Assembly: GCA_017550285.1 (NCBI GenBank)
Contig: JAFZPP010000037.1
Location: 1-64,000, forward strand
Length of the DNA stretch: 64,000 nucleotides
Direction of reading: 5' to 3'
From: Oscillospiraceae bacterium
Lineage (GTDB): Bacteria > Bacillota > Clostridia > Oscillospirales > Ruminococcaceae
The notes under the pieces were generated by a model. That model did not search any database, was not told the DNA's origin, and saw only the letters and a program-made list of their open reading frames with translations. The translations under genes and the position numbers were made by a program. Of this stretch, positions 44,549 to 51,572 are shown piece by piece. Each line of letters starts with the position of its first letter. Position 1 is the first letter of the stretch.

Positions 44549-45190
44549 ATGAAAAAAACTCTGCAATCCAAGCTGACGGCGGCGCTGTTTGCGGCTGCGA
44601 TCAGCACGAGCGGCGGAACACTGTCGCCGCAGCTCGCAAGGGCGGCTGATGCGGCAGACGATGTGACCACGGTGCCGCAGACGACCTACGGTCCGCCGGT
44701 CTGGATGATGACAACGGATGAAAGCGATACAACGACAACAACCGCAACAACTGAAATGCCGATTTTCAGCACCGAGGCTCCGACGGTCACGATGACAACT
44801 TCAACAACCGGAGAGCCGGCGTTCGGTACCGAAGCACCGACTGTTACCATGACCACGACAACGGAGGAGCTTCAGCTGGCAGGTGAGCCGGTTCTCTATG
44901 ATGAGCCGGGCGATGTCAACATGAACGGCTCGATTGATGTCCGCGATCTGACGCTGCTGAAACAGTATCTGCTGAATCAGTCGAAGTACCAGGTCGCTGC
45001 GGGCGTCGGTGATCTCAACGGGGACGGAAAAATCGACAAGAAGGACGTTCAGGCGCTGATCCGGCTGCTGACCGGCAAGCCGGAGGGTGAGGAAGAGAAA
45101 ACGTCAACAGACCCAAGCAATCTGATGACGATGACAACAACAATCGGCACGACAACCTGCGTGCTGTACGGTCCTCCGCCTGCTTACTGA
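44549..45190 (+). CDS. Secreted YGPP-motif dockerin protein 2
   Basis: This 213-residue paralogue has a signal peptide MKKTLQSKLTAALFAAAIS, YGPPVW at Y47, a Thr-rich linker, a dockerin (VNMNGSIDVRDLTLLKQYL and LNGDGKIDKKDVQALIRLL) and a C-terminal LYGPPPAY (Y207). A TTG at 44543 could also initiate; the ATG at 44549 has GAGAGGG about 10 nt upstream. It lies 33 bp after the previous gene. Confidence 0.85.
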   Translation: MKKTLQSKLTAALFAAAISTSGGTLSPQLARAADAADDVTTVPQTTYGPPVWMMTTDESDTTTTTATTEMPIFSTEAPTVTMTTSTTGEPAFGTEAPTVTMTTTTEELQLAGEPVLYDEPGDVNMNGSIDVRDLTLLKQYLLNQSKYQVAAGVGDLNGDGKIDKKDVQALIRLLTGKPEGEEEKTSTDPSNLMTMTTTIGTTTCVLYGPPPAY

Positions 45191-45244
45191 TTTTGTACCG
45201 AAAAAGAGAGGGTATCATATTTTACAGAAAGGACTGAGAACACA

Positions 45245-45961
45245 ATGAAGAAGACACTGCAATCCAAGCTGACCGCAGCGCTCTTTGCGGCTGCGATCAG
45301 TACGGGTGCCGGCGGCACTCTGACGCCGCAGTTTGCCAATGCGTTCGGCTCGGATACGGATATCACGACCGTGCCGCAGACAACCTACGGTCCTCCGGGC
45401 TGGATGACAACAACGGAGGATACCGAGGAGACGACCACGGAGCTCATGAAGGAAGGTACGATTGTGACCTATGAGGAAACCACAACGACTTCGACGTCAG
45501 AGGAGCTCTGCCTGAAGGGTACCGTTACGACAGTGGAGGAAACCACAACCGAGCCTGAGCCGATTCAGCTCGCAGGTGAGGCAACGATTCCGACGACAAC
45601 GGTTACAACGGATAATCTGGTGACTGCCGGCGTTGTACCGATCTTTGCCGAGGCAGGCGATTCTGATTATAACGGCAGCATTGATGCGCGCGATCTGACG
45701 ATGCTCAAGCAATATCTGCTGAATCAGAATTATGCGCGGACGCTGGGCGGCGGTCCGGATCCGTATGATGTCAACGGAGACGGCGCAATCGACAAGAATG
45801 ACGTCAAGGCGCTGATCCGTCTGCTGACCGGCAAGCCGGAGGAGGATGACAAAATCACCGAAACGACAACAACCGTAACCGTTACTTCGACCGACACCTC
45901 AACAACGACCTTTACAACCTATCCGGTCTGTCTTTACGGACCGCCGAAGGCTTTTGACTGA
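45245..45961 (+). CDS. Secreted YGPP-motif dockerin protein 3
   Basis: This 238-residue paralogue shares the first 20 residues of its signal peptide almost exactly with protein 2. YGPPGW begins at Y48. The linker is rich in Thr and Glu, with imperfect repeats of the LAGEATIP type. The dockerin reads YNGSIDARDLTMLKQYL and VNGDGAIDKNDVKALIRLL. The C-terminus is CLYGPPKAFD (Y231). It lies 54 bp after protein 2. The near-identical signal peptides suggest recent duplication. Confidence 0.85.
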   Translation: MKKTLQSKLTAALFAAAISTGAGGTLTPQFANAFGSDTDITTVPQTTYGPPGWMTTTEDTEETTTELMKEGTIVTYEETTTTSTSEELCLKGTVTTVEETTTEPEPIQLAGEATIPTTTVTTDNLVTAGVVPIFAEAGDSDYNGSIDARDLTMLKQYLLNQNYARTLGGGPDPYDVNGDGAIDKNDVKALIRLLTGKPEEDDKITETTTTVTVTSTDTSTTTFTTYPVCLYGPPKAFD

Positions 45962-45991
45962 CTGACTGACAGATAAAACAGAGGGCTCGAT

Positions 45992-46504
45992 ATGAAAAAA
46001 ACAACACAATCACTGATGACTGCGGCGATGTTTTCTGCTGCTGCTGTTTCTTCGTTCAGCGCTGCTGCTGCGGAGGAGCATCTCATGTACAGAACCACAA
46101 CGCAGAATGCACCGCTGTACGGCCCGCCGCCGGTTTCGCTGGCACTCGGCGATATGAACGAGGATCAGCAGCTTGACGCGCGCGATCTCTCGGTGCTCAA
46201 AAAAATGATCATAGACAGCCGCGGTCAGATCACACTGGACGAAGCAGGCGATCCGGACGGAGACGGCATTGTCCATATCTGGAGCTGGGGCGATTCTTCG
46301 ATCAGAAGCAGTATTTATGTCGGTGACCTGAATCAGGATTTGAAAATTGACAAGAAGGATGTGGAGGCGCTTGTGCGGCAGCTGACCGGCAAGCCGGAGA
46401 AAAAGGAAGAAGAGGAAACAGACCCGATCGTCACGACGACGACAACGGTTATGGAATCTGAAATGACGCAGACCTCTTACGGTCCGCCGCCTGCATGGAA
46501 GTAA
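45992..46504 (+). CDS. Secreted YGPP-motif dockerin protein 4
   Basis: This 170-residue short paralogue has a signal peptide MKKTTQSLMTAAMFSAAA, YGPPPV at Y43 directly before the dockerin, and a C-terminal YGPPPAWK (Y163). The two calcium repeats (MNEDQQLDARDLSVLKKMI and LNQDLKIDKKDVEALVRQL) are separated by an insertion of about 35 residues containing an extra DPDGDG loop and two Trp residues. There is little linker, so the motif abuts the dockerin. Confidence 0.83.
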   Translation: MKKTTQSLMTAAMFSAAAVSSFSAAAAEEHLMYRTTTQNAPLYGPPPVSLALGDMNEDQQLDARDLSVLKKMIIDSRGQITLDEAGDPDGDGIVHIWSWGDSSIRSSIYVGDLNQDLKIDKKDVEALVRQLTGKPEKKEEEETDPIVTTTTTVMESEMTQTSYGPPPAWK

Positions 46505-46541
46505 ACTGAAACGCAGAAGCGCTGCTTCGGGAGGGCGCGAT

Positions 46542-47084
46542 ATGAAAAAGACTATGCATTCTTTACTCACCGCTGCAATGTTTACGGCAGCGGCGACTTC
46601 GTCATTTCATGCATCCGCCGCAGAGGCAGCGCTGATGCAGAAAACAGAACGGACAGATCAGCTTTTGTACGGTCCGGCGCCGGTCACGCTTGCACTCGGT
46701 GATATGAACTGGGACAGGGAAGTGGATGCGCGCGATCTGACGGTTTTGAAGCAGAAAATTCTTGCAAATGACGGTGTGATACAGCGAAGCGCGCGCTGTG
46801 ATCCGGACGGCGACGGCTGGGCGGTAATCTTTGGCGCGAGCGGATTTAGTCTGCTGGACCTCGGAGACCTGAATCAGGATATGAAGCTCGATAAGGAAGA
46901 CGTAAATCTGATGATCCGGATGCTGACCGGCAAACCGGAGAAAGAAGACGAGATCAAGGAGAATTCAGAGACAATCACAACGATAGTGACAACCGAGACT
47001 GCATGGACCCGGAAGACACTGCCGACAACAACGTGGGATTGGGATGTCGTTGTTCCGCTGTACGGTCCGCCGCCTGCTGCGTAA
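46542..47084 (+). CDS. Secreted YGPP-motif dockerin protein 5
   Basis: This 180-residue close relative of protein 4 has a signal peptide MKKTMHSLLTAAMFTAAA, a variant motif YGPAPV at Y43, and a dockerin (MNWDREVDARDLTVLKQKI and LNQDMKLDKEDVNLMIRML) with the same kind of inter-repeat insertion (CDPDGDGWAVIFGASG). A Thr-rich tail ends LYGPPPAA (Y174). It begins 37 bp after protein 4. Confidence 0.83.
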   Translation: MKKTMHSLLTAAMFTAAATSSFHASAAEAALMQKTERTDQLLYGPAPVTLALGDMNWDREVDARDLTVLKQKILANDGVIQRSARCDPDGDGWAVIFGASGFSLLDLGDLNQDMKLDKEDVNLMIRMLTGKPEKEDEIKENSETITTIVTTETAWTRKTLPTTTWDWDVVVPLYGPPPAA

Positions 47085-47112
47085 CAGAATACTGACAGAA
47101 AAGAGGATACAT

Positions 47113-47532
47113 ATGAAAAAATCAATTCAATCCATTCTGACTGCGGCGATGTTTACGGCAGCGGCGACTTCATCGCTCAATGCCTCTGCCGCAGAGGCAC
47201 AGCTGATGCAGAAAACCGCAGAACCGGAAAATGTGCTGTACGGTCCGCCGTGGGTGTTCGCCGAGAGCGGTGATATGAACTATGATTTTCAGCTGGATGT
47301 CCGCGATGTGACGCATCTGAAACAGATCATACTGGAGGAGCGGAGTCCGCAGCAAAGTGATACCTACCTCGGCGATGTCAACGGCGACGGCAGCATCGAC
47401 AAGGAGGATGTCAAGGCGCTGATCCGGAAGCTGACCGGCAAGCCGGAGGATGAAGAAGAAGTAACAGAGCCGATTGTCTCGACGATAACAACTATGCAGA
47501 CTGCTTACGGACCGCCGCCTGTATGGGGCTGA
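47113..47532 (+). CDS. Secreted YGPP-motif dockerin protein 6
   Basis: This 139-residue member, the shortest with a dockerin, has a signal peptide MKKSIQSILTAAMFTAAA, YGPPWV at Y43 and a compact dockerin without insertion (MNYDFQLDVRDVTHLKQII and VNGDGSIDKEDVKALIRKL). The C-terminus is YGPPPVWG (Y132). The ATG at 47113 follows AAGAGGATACAT; a longer frame upstream lacks a signal peptide. Confidence 0.83.
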   Translation: MKKSIQSILTAAMFTAAATSSLNASAAEAQLMQKTAEPENVLYGPPWVFAESGDMNYDFQLDVRDVTHLKQIILEERSPQQSDTYLGDVNGDGSIDKEDVKALIRKLTGKPEDEEEVTEPIVSTITTMQTAYGPPPVWG

Positions 47533-47564
47533 ACGGCTGATCTGCCGCACGGGAGGGGCACGAT

Positions 47565-48377
47565 ATGAAAAAATCATTACATTCGATCCTGACGGCTGCG
47601 ATGTTTGCAGCTGCGGTCACGACCTCTGTCGGCAATCCGGCGGTATCTGTGCAGAGCGGTGCTGCATCTGCCGAGGCAGGTCTGATGCAGGAAACGGAGC
47701 GCGAAATGCAGGGCGCTTACGGTCCGCCGAACTGGTTTACCGAGACCGAAATGACAAAGCTGACCGATACCGAGCCGCAGGATGTCTACGGCCCGCCCAA
47801 CTGGTTTTCTGAGACGGAGACCCTGACGACGACAGACGTCACAAGGGATATTCCGCCGACGGTCTACGGTCCGCCGAACTGGTTTTCGGATAAGGAAACC
47901 GAAGCCACGGTCACGACAACGACAGATGTCACAGAGATCATTCCGCAGCCGGCTTACGGTCCGCCGTGGGTATTTGCCGAAAAGGGCGACGTCAATTATG
48001 ACGGTGTGATGAATGCAGCGGATCTGACTTTGCTCAAGCGCGCGCTCCTCACGAAAAATGCGGATGAAACGGTGATGCAACTCGGCGATCTGAATGCGGA
48101 CGGCACCCTTGATAAAAAGGATGTCAAGCTGCTTGTCCGGCAGCTGACCGGCAGACCTGAGAATGACGATGATCCGAAGGAAACGGCGCTTACAACGTCA
48201 GCGACACTTGTCACGACGCTGATGACAACCACCACCAGACCGCCGACTTCGCTTTACGGTCCGCAGTTTACCAGAAAAACGACAGACCGGACAACCGAAA
48301 CACTGACAACAACGGATGTGACCGAACCGATCCCGCAGCCCGAATACGGTGCGCCGGTATATTTCGATGAGAATTAA
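47565..48377 (+). CDS. Secreted YGPP-motif dockerin protein 7 with six motifs
   Basis: This 270-residue member has the most motifs: YGPPNWF at Y52, Y75 and Y101, YGPPWVF at Y131, YGPQ at Y231 and YGAP at Y261. The first three units are near-identical tandem repeats of about 25 residues (YGPPNWFxETE then a Thr/Asp-rich spacer such as TTTDVT). The dockerin (about 140-200: VNYDGVMNAADLTLLKRAL and LNADGTLDKKDVKLLVRQL) follows. It ends 18 bp before the radical SAM gene, which strengthens the functional link. Confidence 0.85.
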   Translation: MKKSLHSILTAAMFAAAVTTSVGNPAVSVQSGAASAEAGLMQETEREMQGAYGPPNWFTETEMTKLTDTEPQDVYGPPNWFSETETLTTTDVTRDIPPTVYGPPNWFSDKETEATVTTTTDVTEIIPQPAYGPPWVFAEKGDVNYDGVMNAADLTLLKRALLTKNADETVMQLGDLNADGTLDKKDVKLLVRQLTGRPENDDDPKETALTTSATLVTTLMTTTTRPPTSLYGPQFTRKTTDRTTETLTTTDVTEPIPQPEYGAPVYFDEN

Positions 48378-48395
48378 AATCAACAGGAGATTATT

Positions 48396-49472
48396 ATGCT
48401 GAATCCGAAACTGAAAGAACAGAATATGCAGCGTCTGGCTGTTTACCGCGAAGGTCTGAAGGCAATGCCGCAGATCCATAACCTCTTTTTCGAGCTGACG
48501 CTCCGCTGCAATGAGCGCTGTCTGCACTGCGGCTCGAGCTGCGGCGATGTCCCGTCCGATGAGATGACCACGGAGCAGTGGTGCGGCATCATCGACCAGC
48601 TCAAGGAGGACCTCGGCACCGAGGGCTATATGCTCTGCATCACGGGCGGTGAGCCGCTGCTGCGCAAGGATTTCTTTGAAATTATGGGACATGCAAATGA
48701 ACTCGGCTTTAACTGGGGCATGACGAGCAACGGCACGCTCATTACCGAGGAGGTTGCGCAGAAGCTCCGCGACTGCGGCATGAAAACCATTTCGATCAGC
48801 CTGGACGGCATGCAGGAGACGCACGATGCCTTCCGCCGGACACCGGGCGGCTGGGAGCGCGGCTTGCAGGGTGTCAAGAATCTGGTGAAGGTCGGCGGAT
48901 TCCAGTCGATTCAGGTAACAACGGTTGTGACGCATCAGAATATCGTCGAGCTGGATGCGCTGTTTGATGTTCTCAAAGATATTGATATTGATTCATGGCG
49001 TGTCATCAATATGGACCCGATCGGCAGAGCAAAGGAGCATCCGGAGCTGCTGCTGACAAAGGAGGATTACAAGACGCTGTTCGAGTACATCCGCAACAAG
49101 CGCATTGCCGGTGAGCCGGTCTGCTACGGATGCAGCCATTATCTCGGCATGGAGTATGAGCGTGAGGTGCGCGACTGGTATTTCCTCTGCACGGCAGGTC
49201 TCTATACCGCGAGCATCATGGTCAACGGCGATATTACCGCATGTCTCGATATCGAGCGCAGACCGGAGTTCATTCAGGGCAATGTGCTGAATGAACATTT
49301 CAAGGATGTCTGGGAAAACAAGTTCCAGATCTTCCGTAAGGATCTCAGCCTTGAAAATGAAAAGTGCCGGAACTGCAAAGAGGCAAAATACTGCCACGGC
49401 GACGCATATCATACATGGGATTTCGATAACAACTGTCCGCAGGTCTGCTTCAAGGATGTCCTGTTTGACTGA
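48396..49472 (+). CDS. Radical SAM/SPASM protein, putative maturase of the YGPP proteins
   Basis: This 358-residue radical SAM enzyme has the 4Fe-4S motif C38-x3-C42-x2-C45 (LTLRCNERCLHCGSSC), ITGGEPLLRKDF and SISLDG. The C-terminal SPASM-type domain has many Cys (CYGCSHYLG, FLCTAGLYTASIMVNGDITAC, CRNCKEAKYCHGDAY, NNCPQVC) expected to bind auxiliary clusters. SPASM proteins commonly cross-link or otherwise modify ribosomal peptides, or activate sulfatases. It is last in the operon after seven dockerin-YGPP genes, with CAGGAG before the ATG. Substrate assignment is inference from context. Confidence 0.9.
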   Translation: MLNPKLKEQNMQRLAVYREGLKAMPQIHNLFFELTLRCNERCLHCGSSCGDVPSDEMTTEQWCGIIDQLKEDLGTEGYMLCITGGEPLLRKDFFEIMGHANELGFNWGMTSNGTLITEEVAQKLRDCGMKTISISLDGMQETHDAFRRTPGGWERGLQGVKNLVKVGGFQSIQVTTVVTHQNIVELDALFDVLKDIDIDSWRVINMDPIGRAKEHPELLLTKEDYKTLFEYIRNKRIAGEPVCYGCSHYLGMEYEREVRDWYFLCTAGLYTASIMVNGDITACLDIERRPEFIQGNVLNEHFKDVWENKFQIFRKDLSLENEKCRNCKEAKYCHGDAYHTWDFDNNCPQVCFKDVLFD

Positions 49473-49493
49473 GGTGGCTTCGATAGATTTAAT

Positions 49494-49514
49494 AATGGGG
49501 GCTTCTCGCCCCCA
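49494..49514. repeat. Perfect small palindrome after the radical SAM gene
   Basis: ATGGGGGC-TTCTC-GCCCCCAT, an 8-bp stem with no T-run. It may be part of a short interspersed repeat. Confidence 0.5.
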
Positions 49515-49560
49515 TACCCCTCGCCAAAGGATGAATCCATTTTTATATAAGGATAATACA

Positions 49561-49612
49561 AAGCCGCTCAATCAAGCTGTTACGCTGAATTGAGCGGCTT
49601 ACTTGTTTTTTA
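49561..49612. terminator. Terminator of the YGPP operon
   Basis: The stem AAGCCGCTCAAT (49561-49572) pairs with ATTGAGCGGCTT (49589-49600) and is followed by ACTTGTTTTTT. The stem may also act on the opposite strand. Confidence 0.8.
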
Positions 49613-49674
49613 TCAAAAATGGGATTCTTAAGGGATAGTATCCCTTAAGCGGGAGTTTGAGGGCGGAGCCCTCA
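49613..49674 (-). terminator. Hairpins following pfkA
   Basis: CTTAAGGGATA/TATCCCTTAAG (49627-49649), with AATCCCATTTTT after it on the minus strand, and TGAGGGC-GGA-GCCCTCA (49658-49674). The first can terminate pfkA. Confidence 0.6.
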
Positions 49675-49704
49675 TTACAAATCATCGCTGAGCGATATCG
49701 TGAA

Positions 49705-50787
49705 TCAATCTCCGAACGAAACGCCGATGCGCTTGGCGGTGATGACGAGCTGATCCTTCGGATCGACAAACTTTGTCAGTCCGGCAATATCCTCGAGCTT
49801 ATTGGAGGTAACCTTGCCGTTGACCATTGCGACGGTTCTGCCGTATTTTTCATTGGCAATCAGCTTTGCGGCATGGACGCCGAATTTTGTTGCAAGGATA
49901 CGGTCATATGCCGAGGGCGAGCCGCCGCGCAGCATATGTCCCGGGACGCAGACGCGCGTATCAATGCCGGTGCCTGCCTGTACCTGCGCCGCGATGCGGG
50001 AGGTCGCCGTGATGATGCCTGCCTCCTCACGCTTTCTTGCGCGGTCTTTCTTTTTGAGCTTCGCCTCGTCCTTATCGAACGCGCCCTCTGCGACCGCCAT
50101 GATTGAGAAGGATTTGCCGCTTGCCGCGCGCTTCATGATCGCGTCGCAGACCTTGTCGATATCATAGGGAATCTCCGGAACCAGGATGATATCCGCGCCG
50201 CCTGCAAGACCGGAATTCAGCGTGAGCCAGCCCGCCTTGTTGCCCATGATCTCACAGACCAGAATGCGGCTGTGAGAGGCAGCGGTCGTGTGCAGGCGGT
50301 CGATTGCGTCCGTTGCGGTATCGACGGCGGTATGGAAGCCGAAGGTCACATCCGTGCCGTAGATATCATTGTCGATTGTCTTCGGCAGACCGATGACATT
50401 GAGTCCCTCCTGCGCCAGCAGATGCGAGGTTTTATGTGTACCGTTGCCGCCGAGCGTCAGCAGGCAGTCGAGCTTTTGCTTTTTGTAGGTCTCACGCATA
50501 TTTTTGACTTTGTCCACATTGTCATCGCCGATGACAGTCATCATCTTGAACGGCTGACGCTTTGTGCCGAGGATTGTGCCGCCCTGCGTCAGAATACCGG
50601 AGAATTCGCCCGGCTGCATGACGCGGCAGAGATTGTGGATCAGACCGTAATAGCCGTTGGAGATGCCGACGATCTCGACATTCTCCTCGCCCATCAGCTC
50701 AAAGCATGCCTTTGCGACGCCGCGGATTGTCGCATTCAGTCCCGGACAGTCGCCGCCCGATGTCAGGATTCCGATTCTCTTTTTCAT
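49705..50787 (-). CDS. pfkA: 6-phosphofructokinase
   Basis: This 360-residue enzyme phosphorylates fructose-6-phosphate in glycolysis. TSGGDCPGLNA, GGNGTHKTSHLLAQEG, GLPKTIDNDIYGTDVTFGF and GHMLRGGSPSAYDR are visible. The position-104 equivalent is Gly (as in ATP-users) while the position-124 equivalent is Lys (as in pyrophosphate users). This Gly/Lys pair is typical of the group III subfamily, so ATP is the likelier donor but it is not certain. It is a single gene in reverse orientation to the YGPP operon. Confidence 0.93.
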   Translation of the reverse strand: MKKRIGILTSGGDCPGLNATIRGVAKACFELMGEENVEIVGISNGYYGLIHNLCRVMQPGEFSGILTQGGTILGTKRQPFKMMTVIGDDNVDKVKNMRETYKKQKLDCLLTLGGNGTHKTSHLLAQEGLNVIGLPKTIDNDIYGTDVTFGFHTAVDTATDAIDRLHTTAASHSRILVCEIMGNKAGWLTLNSGLAGGADIILVPEIPYDIDKVCDAIMKRAASGKSFSIMAVAEGAFDKDEAKLKKKDRARKREEAGIITATSRIAAQVQAGTGIDTRVCVPGHMLRGGSPSAYDRILATKFGVHAAKLIANEKYGRTVAMVNGKVTSNKLEDIAGLTKFVDPKDQLVITAKRIGVSFGD

Positions 50788-50829
50788 GGTTTTTTTTCCT
50801 TTCGTATATAGTTTCCGGTTGACGGGAAT

Positions 50830-51537
50830 TTACATCTTATGCCGGTAGGCGCATTTCGGGTAGTTGGAGCAGACCCAGAAATTGCCCTGCGGCGTGGAAT
50901 ATGCTTTCAGCTTGGCGTGACATTCCGGACAAATCTGATGCAGTAGCGCCATGCGTGCGCTGTTTTTATACTGAATCGACTGCTGCTCATGCTCGACGCG
51001 CGCGATATTGCCGCGAATCTGATTCTGTCCGATAAAATCAAAGATATAGTCGATCTCGCCGTCAGTCAGGAGCTTCTGCTGCTGCTCCGCGACATCCTGC
51101 ATCACCTTTTGCAGCGTTTGCAGCGAGGTCACGATATTCGTGCGCGGCGGATAGGGCGGCGTGATCTCCAGTCTTGCGCCGGTGTAGCGGTACATAATCA
51201 CGATAGAGTGATAGTAAATCTGAAAGGGCAGCGGCGCCAGAAAATCGCGCAGATATTTCAGATGATACAGATTTTGCAGGACGGGGCTGTAGTAATCTAT
51301 TTCGCGGTCGCCGGTATAGTGCTTCCAGTATTTCTTCATGCCCTCGCCCTGAATGATGCCGCGAAATGTTTTCATTTCACAGACGAAGATACCGGCGCGT
51401 GTCAGGATCAGGAAGTCGATATGCATGGTCTTGCCTTCCTCAGCCGGAATCAGGATATCGCGGATGATTTTCAGGTCCTGATACTGCGCCAGCAGCATGG
51501 TCAGCTGCATCTCCGGTGTGAGCTGTTCATTTGCCAT
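50830..51537 (-). CDS. NERD-domain protein with C4 zinc finger
   Basis: This 235-residue protein has an N-terminal nuclease-related NERD domain (TMHIDFLILTRAGIFVCEMKTFRG, the D...E-x-K nuclease-like core) and a C-terminal topoisomerase-type zinc finger (CPECHAKLKAYS and FWVCSNYPKCAYRH). The combination suggests DNA binding or processing. The real activity of NERD proteins is not established. Confidence 0.85.
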   Translation of the reverse strand: MANEQLTPEMQLTMLLAQYQDLKIIRDILIPAEEGKTMHIDFLILTRAGIFVCEMKTFRGIIQGEGMKKYWKHYTGDREIDYYSPVLQNLYHLKYLRDFLAPLPFQIYYHSIVIMYRYTGARLEITPPYPPRTNIVTSLQTLQKVMQDVAEQQQKLLTDGEIDYIFDFIGQNQIRGNIARVEHEQQSIQYKNSARMALLHQICPECHAKLKAYSTPQGNFWVCSNYPKCAYRHKM

Positions 51538-51572
51538 AGTCTTGTGTGCCTTCTTTCGGTAATTTGCCTTGA

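Noticed and set aside
43445..48377. The YGPP genes as copies of a mobile repeat
   Set aside because: Signal peptides, dockerin sequences and linkers have diverged while motifs are kept, there are no terminal repeats or transposase, and each gene has its own ribosome site; this fits selected gene duplication.
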